17,654 bases of DNA from Acidobacteriaceae bacterium. Lineage in GTDB: Bacteria; Acidobacteriota; Terriglobia; Terriglobales; Acidobacteriaceae. The notes beneath the pieces were generated by a model. That model had not been told where the DNA came from. It was given only the letters and a program-made list of their open reading frames with translations, and did no database searches. This document shows, one piece after another, positions 7,982-13,767 of the stretch. The stretch's first letter is position 1. Each line of letters opens with the position of its first letter. The position numbers and the translations under genes are program-made. The stretch lies in assembly GCA_030042915.1 (NCBI GenBank), contig JASHYS010000297.1, positions 1-17,654 on the forward strand, read 5' to 3'.

Positions 7982-8079
7982 AGCCTCTAGCCACTAGCTC
8001 CTAGCTACCAGCTTCTAGCAAGAACTTCTCTCCAACGATCCATCGAGCCCGGTAGGCCAGAGGCTAGGAGCTAGAAGCT
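7982..8079. repeat. Inverted heptamer arrays bounding spacer between second and third permease
   Basis: Five heptamers lie at 7982-8016 (agcctct, agccact, agctcct, agctacc, agcttct). Three in reverse-complement form lie at 8059-8079 (agaggct, aggagct, agaagct). Six CTAG tetranucleotides fall within this spacer. The right array ends 7 nt before the stop of the upstream permease; the left one begins 6 nt before the next ATG and contributes its AGAGG. Confidence 0.8.
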
Positions 8080-8086
8080 GTCTTTT

Positions 8087-9313
8087 TCACATTTCCGCTC
8101 TCAGTGCAACCACCGGATCGAGTTTGGCGGCTTTGCTGGCCGGGTACACGCCAAAGAAAATGCCCACCCCTCCGGCGAGGAACAATCCCAGAAAAACGGC
8201 CCAGATCGGCACGCTGGTGGGGAACCCCACAACCACGGTGATCAGTTTTCCCACCAGGATTCCGCACAGGACGCCGATGGCGCCGCCCGTCACCGCCATG
8301 GTGGCGCTCTCAATGAGGAATTGCATCAGCACGTCGCGTTGCTTGGCGCCCAGTGCTTTGCGCACGCCAATCTCGCGCGTCCGCTCGGTCACGCTCACCA
8401 GCATGATGTTCATGATGACCACGCCGCCCACTACCAGCGCGATCGATGCCAGCCCCAGGACCACGCTCGCAAACAGCGAGCTGATCTGCTTCCAGATGTC
8501 GAGAAACGTGTCGTTGGTCTCAATCTCAAAATCATCTTCGGTTCCCGGCCCCAGATGGCGCCGTGCGCGCATCAGTACGCGCACTTCGTCCTCGGCCTGT
8601 TGCATCGAGTCCGCGCTCCCGGCCACGCGCGCCAGGATGTCGACCGAGTCGTTGAAGCCATAGGTGTGCTGGTAGGTGCTGATGGGGATGGCCACCCAGT
8701 TATCCTGCGACTGGCCCAGCGTCTTGCCCTGCGCTGCAGCCACGCCCACAATCGTGTAAGGCATCCCATCCACGCGAATTTCCTTGCCGATGGGGTCCAC
8801 CTGGCCCATCAGATTGTCCACCACATCGGCGCCCACGATCGCATCGTGCGTGCCATGATTTTCGTCCGCCTGCGTGAACCCGCGCCCTTCTGCAATGTCG
8901 ATATTGGCCAGCGAAAGCATCGTCCACGTGTAGCCGCGCACTTCGGTGTTATTGCTGGAGTGGCCGTTGTAGACGACGTTGGTCGATTTGCTCAGATCCG
9001 CACCCACTTCGCTGCATCGTGTGCAGGCGTCACGGATGGCGTAGTAATCCTCAATATGGAGAATCTTGCGCCGGTTGTAGCGAAAGTAATCCTCGGGGCC
9101 GAAAATGACGCCCGGCATCCGCGCCACGTCGAACACGTCGGCTCCATAGCCCGAAAGCTTGGTTGCCACGTAGCGGTTTGCCCCTTGCACCAGGGTGATG
9201 ACCATGATCACCGCAGCCACGCCCATCACCACCCCGATCAGCGTCAGAATGGTCCGCAGCTTGTTCGCCCACAGCGATTGCAACGCGAGTTTGAAAGCCT
9301 CTTTAAGCGGCAT
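8087..9313 (-). CDS. MacB/FtsX-type ABC transporter permease (third, divergent)
   Basis: 408-residue MacB-family permease, clearly related to the two downstream copies but far more diverged. Transmembrane segments lie at about 22-43, 276-302, 333-363 and 367-390. The extracytoplasmic domain fills about 45-272, and the shared coupling motif IMNIMLVSVTERTREIGVRKA lies at 300-320. The extracytoplasmic part contains a CxxC (C97-T-R-C100) that the other two copies lack; it may form a disulfide or bind metal, but this is speculation. No ATPase domain. The start ATG 9313 has AGGA only 2 nt away, which is close for an RBS. Three permeases in a row suggests paired or alternative membrane subunits of one or more MacB-like systems. 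Confidence 0.9.
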   Translation of the reverse strand: MPLKEAFKLALQSLWANKLRTILTLIGVVMGVAAVIMVITLVQGANRYVATKLSGYGADVFDVARMPGVIFGPEDYFRYNRRKILHIEDYYAIRDACTRCSEVGADLSKSTNVVYNGHSSNNTEVRGYTWTMLSLANIDIAEGRGFTQADENHGTHDAIVGADVVDNLMGQVDPIGKEIRVDGMPYTIVGVAAAQGKTLGQSQDNWVAIPISTYQHTYGFNDSVDILARVAGSADSMQQAEDEVRVLMRARRHLGPGTEDDFEIETNDTFLDIWKQISSLFASVVLGLASIALVVGGVVIMNIMLVSVTERTREIGVRKALGAKQRDVLMQFLIESATMAVTGGAIGVLCGILVGKLITVVVGFPTSVPIWAVFLGLFLAGGVGIFFGVYPASKAAKLDPVVALRAEM

Positions 9314-9350
9314 AGTCCTGCTTTGATGATACGTGCGCGCGCCTTACCGC

Positions 9351-9395
9351 GTTCCCTCAGTCCCTGTTCTCTAATCCCTGCTTCTACGTCCCTGT
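9351..9395. repeat. Short 14-bp (2 x 7) periodic repeat between dUTPase and permease genes
   Basis: On the plus strand, cagtccctgttctc (9358-9371) and taatccctgcttct (9372-9385) are followed by acgtccctg (9386-9394), with gttccct just before. TCCCTG recurs every 14 bp. The array runs into the 3' end of the dUTPase gene, whose last codons and stop are made of the repeat. The period is a multiple of the 7-bp unit seen in the permease spacers, but the unit sequence differs. Confidence 0.6.
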
Positions 9396-9818
9396 CGATC
9401 CAAATCCCTTTGCCGCCCGGACCGAAGCTTCCAGGCTTTCCACTTCCTCGACCGGGCCGCTCAAGACGGGTACGGGCACCATCTGCGCAATCTTTTCGCC
9501 CGCCGCCAGCTCCACGGCTGCATCGCCCAGGTTGGTCATCACCACCAGAATCTCGCCGCGGTAGCCGGCATCGATCACGCCGCCCGTGGTCGCAAGGCCC
9601 CGCGCCGCCATCGACGAGCGGTCGCGCACCAGCAGTCCCAGCGGTGCTCCCGTCTCAGGATGCCTCGCTTCCACGGCAATCCCCGTCCGCACCTTCACCG
9701 TGGCGTGCGGCCGCAGTACAACTCCCTCCAGCGCGAAAAGATCGTATCCCAGGTCCTCGCCGGGATGAGCCACTTCAGGGCGCCGCGCGCCCGGGGCCAA
9801 CCGCTTCACTCGCAGCAT
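9384..9818 (-). CDS. dut: dUTP diphosphatase (trimeric dUTPase)
   Basis: Hydrolyses dUTP to dUMP and pyrophosphate, limiting uracil in DNA and feeding thymidylate synthesis. All five motifs of trimeric dUTPases are present in 144 residues: motif I at about 19-29 (PGEDLGYDLFA), motif II at 64-74 (VRDRSSMAARG), motif III at 77-98 with the catalytic aspartate D83 (GVIDAGYRGEI), motif IV at 110-116 (IAQMVPV) and the C-terminal lid motif V at 137-143 (KGFGSTG). I start at ATG 9818 because the family normally begins with a short beta strand before motif I. An in-frame ATG at 9926 would add 36 residues with no family resemblance, although it has an AAGGG upstream. No RBS precedes 9818. The lid is the very C-terminus, encoded partly by a short repeat. 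It is followed by the permease genes, with no functional link visible. Confidence 0.93.
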   Translation of the reverse strand: MLRVKRLAPGARRPEVAHPGEDLGYDLFALEGVVLRPHATVKVRTGIAVEARHPETGAPLGLLVRDRSSMAARGLATTGGVIDAGYRGEILVVMTNLGDAAVELAAGEKIAQMVPVPVLSGPVEEVESLEASVRAAKGFGSTGT

Positions 9819-10142
9819 GTGTCTGATGGTAGCAGCGCGGCCTTTCGCCGTTGTTTCGGCCCGGACCGCTCCACTTTCCCCGCTTTTTCGTGCCTCCGGG
9901 CAGGAAATAAACTTTCGTGGATTCATGCTGACCCTTTCGTTCCATTTATGTGTGGCGATTCGCCTTGTATTCTCTTGAGCGACAGCTCCCCAAGCGCGGT
10001 TGTTTCCAATCTAGGACCCGCCATCACATGTGGTCTCTGGAATCAAGCCAAAAGGCACTCGGGCCCCAAAATGAGAAGGATTCCAGTCCCTGCAGGTCTC
10101 GCTGAGGCCAATTCATGCTTTGCGCGGGCAGGATGATCATCG
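9819..10142. other. 324-bp divergent intergenic region, no gene recognised
   Basis: Lies between the dUTPase (minus) and the 115-residue ORF (plus), so it should hold two divergent promoters. It is visibly less GC-rich than the flanking genes from about 9930 onward. I find no convincing -35/-10 pair, hairpin or small gene. The first 108 bp could belong to an N-terminally extended dUTPase frame starting at 9926. An AGGA at 10130-10133 is a plausible RBS for the following ORF. Confidence 0.5.
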
Positions 10143-10490
10143 ATGAAGATTGTTGTCTACGCCGAGCGATTCCGTGACGGTGAATGGGACGTCTGGGAAC
10201 ATACTTGCACCAGGGAAGAAGTAGAAAACCTGGAGTCTTTTGCCAAGGAAAGAGCCAGGAAGCGCTCGCGTGAAGGGCGAGTGGCTCACGAAGATGTTCT
10301 TGCCGGCGCGCGCCATTTGTTTGATGGCGCTGTGGGCTCGGCAACCGACCCGCAGGACGGGGATACCCGGGTTTATTGTGTTTGTCTCGATCAGATCGTA
10401 ATTGGGGTCTACGAAAAAGTCCGCCAATATTCCACGCGACTCAAAGAAGCCCGCGAGTTCGTCGAAGTCGAGCTGGAAAAAATCGCGTGA
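10143..10490 (+). CDS. Hypothetical protein, 115 residues, unrecognised
   Basis: Small soluble protein rich in Glu, Arg and Lys, with no signal peptide or membrane segment. Predicted features are a beta-like N-terminus (MKIVVYAERF), an acidic/basic helix at about 22-48 (TREEVENLESFAKERARKR), a middle with GARHLFDGA, and a second strand-helix unit at the end (VYCVCLDQIVIGVY then KEAREFVEVELEKI). I do not recognise a family. The ATG at 10143 has AGGA 9 nt upstream. It is coding rather than shadow, judging by its balanced charged composition; the opposite-strand frame here is Ser/Pro/Phe-rich without such order. Its base composition is less GC-rich than its neighbours, which may signal horizontal acquisition. 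It stands alone, divergent from dut and convergent with the secreted-protein gene. Confidence 0.6.
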   Translation: MKIVVYAERFRDGEWDVWEHTCTREEVENLESFAKERARKRSREGRVAHEDVLAGARHLFDGAVGSATDPQDGDTRVYCVCLDQIVIGVYEKVRQYSTRLKEAREFVEVELEKIA

Positions 10491-10673
10491 CGAACGAAGC
10501 GGCGCAGGCTCCTCTCTGCAGCCAGACGCCTTCGCTGAAAGCGCTCCCGAATAACAAGCCATATCCATTGCCGCCGGCTTGGCGCGCAAAAAGAGAAGGG
10601 TCGCACGATGAAGCTGTGCGCCCTCCCCAAATCGATTTCCCGTTCGAGTTCACCGCCGCGTGCTCGCGGACTC

Positions 10674-11054
10674 TCATTGTCCTTCCATCGCCACTTCGGC
10701 CCCCCGGTGTTTCGCCTTGGTCTTCGAGTCCAGCTGCGTGGTGATGAGACGGCCGTATTGAACCGTGCGCAGGTAGTAGGTGTCGCCTCTATGGTCGAAG
10801 GTCAGGCTCGGATTCGCGCCGTAGGAATCCACGCCCATCGCTATCCAGCTGATGGTGCGGCCCTCGCCCTCGAGCGACACGACGCCGAACGCCTTTTCCG
10901 CGATCGAATATGTGCCCGCTGGGAGAGTCTTGCCCGCGACCACAAAGTTGAAGGGAACCTTGGCCCGGCTCTGCGCCTTCACTGAAACGGGCGCCACAGC
11001 AGCCAGGGCCAGAATTGCCAGTGCCAGAATTTGGGAACGAAGTGTGATCCGCAT
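10674..11054 (-). CDS. Small secreted protein of unknown function
   Basis: 126-residue protein with a classic signal peptide: basic MRITLRSQ, hydrophobic core at about 9-24, and cleavage expected near VKAQ-S (about residue 28). The mature part of about 98 residues is beta-rich (KVPFNFVVAGKTLPAGTYSI, then alternating short strands) and ends in a basic tail (DSKTKAKHRGAEVAMEG). I do not recognise a named domain, though I associate this kind of short exported protein with Acidobacteriota. The start is ATG 11054: GGAGG at 11067-11063 lies 8 nt upstream and overlaps the alternative ATG at 11069, which therefore cannot be the main start. The gene is 75 nt downstream of the winged-helix regulator, with three 11-bp repeats between them, so regulation by that protein or a relative is likely. 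Confidence 0.8.
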   Translation of the reverse strand: MRITLRSQILALAILALAAVAPVSVKAQSRAKVPFNFVVAGKTLPAGTYSIAEKAFGVVSLEGEGRTISWIAMGVDSYGANPSLTFDHRGDTYYLRTVQYGRLITTQLDSKTKAKHRGAEVAMEGQ

Positions 11055-11100
11055 GGTCTTAACCTCCATCTGCGAATCACCCTAGCGCGCTTTAAAAACT

Positions 11101-11133
11101 AAAGTCGTCAAGAATCCGTCGAAAATCCGTCAA
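11101..11133 (-). promoter_or_regulatory. Three 11-bp direct repeats, OmpR/PhoB-type operator
   Basis: Read on the minus strand, three consecutive 11-bp units occur: TTGACGGATTT / TCGACGGATTC / TTGACGACTTT. Direct repeats with 11-bp period are the hallmark of sites bound head-to-tail by winged-helix proteins of the OmpR/PhoB class. They overlap the last codons of the regulator gene and lie about 47 nt upstream of the secreted-protein ATG. TTGACG also resembles a -35, but I cannot assign a good -10 (TTTAAA is the nearest AT-rich hexamer). Confidence 0.6.
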
Positions 11134-12956
11134 ACTTTTGTTGGCGCCCTCCGCGTGGGGCGCTTTTGTTTTGACGCGTTCCGCATGGCTTCGCGCGCCT
11201 GCCCCAACTCGCTGCGGATCGCATCCACTTCTGCTTTGCTCAAATGTTCCGCGCGCCCCAGCGCTCTCTCCAGCAGCTCCGCCGCTTCAGGGTGCGCCTG
11301 GCGTTCCCGCGCATACCGGGCCGCCTCGCGCCGCGCACGCGCGCCGCGCTGCCAGCTTCCCGCTGCTTCAAAGTGCAGGGCCATTTCGCGCGCTACGTGC
11401 GCCTGCCGTCCTGCGAACAGCTCGCCCAGCCGCTCTGCGATGCGGATATGCCGTTGCGCGCGACGTGGCGCGCTCTGCCGTTGATAAAGAACCTCGCGGT
11501 AAAGTCCGTGCGTAAACGCATAGAAGGCCGATCGCGCGCCGTTGGGCAGCTCATCGTGGCCCGCGCGTTGAACAAAATGCATCTTCTGCGCCAGCGCGTT
11601 GCAGGCTTCTTCGGTCTCTGTCGCGTCCTTGTCCAGCGCCGCCGCCACCGCCCAGGCGGGGAAGGCCACATTCACCAGGCTTCCCGCCTCAAGCAAACTC
11701 TGCTCCTCTGCCGTCAGGCCTTCAAACTCCAGCTCCACCATCTGCGTCAACTCGTCGGGAACTCCCGCATCCACTTCCTCAAGATCAGCCGTCAGCTTCC
11801 ATTCGCTCTCGCCATCCTGCCCCTTCCGCACCAGGAATTGCTGCGCAATCAAGTGCCGCAGCAGCACAAGCGCGAACAGCGGATTGCCTTCGGCGTGCAC
11901 ATAAATGAAATTTCCCAATTGCTGCGGCACGCTTTCGGCGCCCAGCTCGTGCCCCAGCAGCTTCATCACCGCGGCCGCATCCAGCGGCCCCAGCGGAATC
12001 TCGGTGCACAATTGCTGCGTCAGCAGATCCTGTTTCAACGCTTTCAACGGATGCCCCACAGCCACGCTGCGCGGCCTGAACGTCACCAGCACCATCAGCT
12101 TCGCTGCCGCGCGCCGCCGCGCCAGGGCCGCAATCAGATTGAGAGTCGCGCTGTCGGCCCACTGCAGGTCTTCGAAAATCAGGATCAGCGGTTTGGCCGC
12201 GCTCATCTCTTCCAGCGCAGCGCACAGGCTGCCCGGCATGCGTTCCCGCCCAGCCTCGGCCGCAACGGCTTCGCGGCCCAGCATCGCCAGCCACGCCGGC
12301 GCCATGCGCTCGAGCGTCCGGCAAGCCATCTCGCCTTCCGGCGATGCACATAGCTCGCCCAGCGCCTCCATCACCGGGTAATACTCTTCCTTCCCGCCCA
12401 CTTGCGGAACGCATTGCCCGCGCGCGGCCATCGCCGCGCCTCGCTTGCAAGCCGCCCCGCTGAAGGCGTCTACCACCGTGGTCTTCCCGATGCCCACCTC
12501 ACCGCTGACCAGCACCATACGCCGGCGCCCTGTTGCCAGCCCCTCCAACTCGGCGCGCAAGCGTCCCAGCTCCACGTCCCGGCCCACAACCTGCGCCGTC
12601 CCGCTTTCTTTTGCATCCGATCCCGGCCCTGCGGCGCGTCCGCTCGCTTCGGTCTCCGTCACCGGCGCAACAAAACGGTAGCCGCGTTTGGGCATGGTCT
12701 GAATAAACCGGGGCTCTGCGGCGTCGTCGCCCAGAAGCTTGCGCAGCTCCAGCATGTAGGTCCGCAAAACCTGCGGTTGCACATACGTCTCAGGCCACAG
12801 GGCATCCAGCAGCTCGTCGTGCGTAATCAGCCGCCCCGGATTCTCCACCAGGAAGTGCAACACGGCAAATGGCTTTGGCTTCAGAGCGATTCGCTCGTCC
12901 CCGCGCCACAGACACTCGTTTGCCGTATCCAGCCGGAAAGGCGCAAATTGCTTCAC
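11130..12956 (-). CDS. Winged-helix (Trans_reg_C) transcriptional regulator fused to AAA/STAND-type ATPase
   Basis: 608-residue putative signal-integrating regulator. Residues 1-100 form an OmpR/PhoB-type winged helix ending in PKRGYRFVAPV, a typical end for CadC-like DNA-binding domains. A linker follows, then an AAA_16-like ATPase with Walker A at 151-160 (SGEVGIGKTT) and Walker B at 257-263 (LILIFED, continuing LQWAD). The C-terminal part (about 390-600) is helical and repeat-like (many Ala/Glu/Arg helices), as in sensor regions of STAND regulators. No receiver domain or transmembrane segment is seen, so a cytosolic ligand or protein partner is expected. No strong RBS precedes ATG 12956. 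The downstream 11-bp repeats suit its DNA-binding class. The final residues are a basic tail (KQKRPTRRAPTKV). The ligand and regulon are unknown. Confidence 0.88.
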   Translation of the reverse strand: MKQFAPFRLDTANECLWRGDERIALKPKPFAVLHFLVENPGRLITHDELLDALWPETYVQPQVLRTYMLELRKLLGDDAAEPRFIQTMPKRGYRFVAPVTETEASGRAAGPGSDAKESGTAQVVGRDVELGRLRAELEGLATGRRRMVLVSGEVGIGKTTVVDAFSGAACKRGAAMAARGQCVPQVGGKEEYYPVMEALGELCASPEGEMACRTLERMAPAWLAMLGREAVAAEAGRERMPGSLCAALEEMSAAKPLILIFEDLQWADSATLNLIAALARRRAAAKLMVLVTFRPRSVAVGHPLKALKQDLLTQQLCTEIPLGPLDAAAVMKLLGHELGAESVPQQLGNFIYVHAEGNPLFALVLLRHLIAQQFLVRKGQDGESEWKLTADLEEVDAGVPDELTQMVELEFEGLTAEEQSLLEAGSLVNVAFPAWAVAAALDKDATETEEACNALAQKMHFVQRAGHDELPNGARSAFYAFTHGLYREVLYQRQSAPRRAQRHIRIAERLGELFAGRQAHVAREMALHFEAAGSWQRGARARREAARYARERQAHPEAAELLERALGRAEHLSKAEVDAIRSELGQAREAMRNASKQKRPTRRAPTKV

Positions 12957-13031
12957 TTGGTTCCCGACCTCACCCGTTTCGATCCTAAAGCAGAGGAGCT
13001 GCTGATTCCGTTACGCCCGTACATGCTTTTC

Positions 13032-13049
13032 GGTTCGACGCCCCGAACC
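13032..13049. promoter_or_regulatory. Inverted repeat upstream of the regulator gene
   Basis: GGTTCG (13032-13037) and CGAACC (13044-13049) pair around 6 nt. Flanking TTTT (13027-13030) and AAAA bases extend the symmetry with one mismatch. It lies 75-95 nt upstream of the regulator ATG and just beyond the rnpB terminator, so it could be an operator of the regulator or a further transcript end. Confidence 0.35.
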
Positions 13050-13071
13050 AAAAAGGGTGGGAGACCTCGCT

Positions 13072-13113
13072 AAAAATGGCCAGCCCCGGCCGGGAGTCAC
13101 CCAACCGGGGCTG
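13072..13113 (-). terminator. Rho-independent terminator of rnpB
   Basis: On the minus strand CAGCCCCGG (13113-13105) pairs perfectly with CCGGGGCTG (13089-13081), and GCCATTTTTAG follows. A 9-bp GC-rich stem with a T-run, placed about 50 nt past the RNase P RNA 3' end, is a standard intrinsic terminator. Confidence 0.75.
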
Positions 13114-13161
13114 TCACTCTGCCCCAACGACATGGAACCGCCACTGGGAACTTCGCTATTC

Positions 13162-13638
13162 GGCAAAAGGACTCGTAAGCCGAATTCTGTTCTATGCGGT
13201 CATTCCTCTAGGCGCCGCGTTGCCGCGGACGCTCATCAGCGACCTACCCGGAGGTTTCGGCCATTGCATGGAGCAGCCTTTCGGCGCCGGGCCGGCACCG
13301 AGCACGAGCCTTGCTCCCGGCCCGTGCTTCCCCCCCTATTTGGTCTTGCTCCGTGTGGGGTTTACCCTGCCACAGCCATTACTGGCTGCGCGGTGCGCTC
13401 TTACCGCACCTTTTCACCCTTACCGGACTGGCCGTCCAGGCATACGCCCTTCGGGCCAACCTGCTCGTGCCGAAGCGCGAACAGCCCGGCGGTATGTTTT
13501 CTGTGGCACTCAGCCGTCCGTGAGCCTTGACGCTCCCGTCCCGGACGTTATCCGGCACACTGCCCTGCGGAGTTCGGACTTTCCTCTCCCGGAACGCGCC
13601 AAAGCGAGCCCCGGCAGCGACCGCCCGGTCCTCCTGCC
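13162..13638 (-). ncRNA. rnpB: RNase P RNA (bacterial type A-like)
   Basis: Catalytic RNA that removes tRNA 5' leaders, with RnpA protein. Minus-strand signatures are GGAAAGTCCG (13584-13575), GGTAAGGGTGAAAAGGTGCG and GGTAAGAGCGCACC (within 13424-13391), CCAAATAGGGG, and ACAGAATTCGGCTTAC (13190-13175). Together they are the P4 and core elements in correct order. The ends are set by an 11-bp P1 helix in which GGCAGGAGGAC (13638-13628) pairs throughout with GTCCTTTTGCC (13172-13162), allowing G-U pairs. At about 477 nt it is longer than the E. coli RNA (377 nt). Extra length appears in the P12 arm and in the segment between CCAAATAGGGG and GGGTAGG. The gene has its own terminator and a likely -10 box. 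Plus-strand reading frames through it are not genes. Confidence 0.95.
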
Positions 13639-13645
13639 AGAAGAT

Positions 13646-13651
13646 AGTTTA
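13646..13651 (-). promoter_or_regulatory. Possible -10 box of rnpB
   Basis: TAAACT on the minus strand ends 7 nt before the predicted RNase P RNA 5' end at 13638, the right distance for a -10. No good -35 match lies 16-18 nt further upstream. Confidence 0.4.
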
Positions 13652-13767
13652 CCCCGAATTCGCATTCGCCTTCGGCCGCGAGCGCCACACAAGCAAACAC
13701 ATACGCGCCGTTTGATATAAAGGGTGCCGAACGGGGTGCACAGCCAATCGCCCCGCAAAGGACCCTC

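Noticed and set aside
5201..8079. CRISPR array
   Set aside because: The repeats are tandem 7-bp units without unique spacers between them, in inverted pairs, and there are no cas genes.
5317..9313. Antibiotic resistance macrolide exporter (MacB) call for the permeases
   Set aside because: True MacB has a fused N-terminal ATPase domain, and MacA is expected beside it; neither is present, so no drug-export role is claimed.
8321..9826. 501-residue plus-strand reading frame across two genes
   Set aside because: Antisense to the third permease and the dUTPase, both certain; no recognisable domain.
9819..9926. N-terminal extension of dUTPase from ATG 9926
   Set aside because: The 36 extra residues have no counterpart in trimeric dUTPases; ATG 9818 gives the standard length. 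The AAGGG before 9926 leaves some doubt.
10137..10589. 150-residue minus-strand reading frame
   Set aside because: Competes with the 115-residue plus-strand ORF, which has an RBS and a more protein-like composition. I cannot rule it out fully, but it has no supporting signal.
11244..12353. 369-residue plus-strand reading frame
   Set aside because: Antisense to the winged-helix/ATPase regulator, which has Walker motifs and a recognisable DNA-binding domain.
13076..13720. 214-residue plus-strand reading frame (and a similar one from 13057)
   Set aside because: Runs through the RNase P RNA gene on the other strand; this translated-RNA type of frame is a frequent false annotation.
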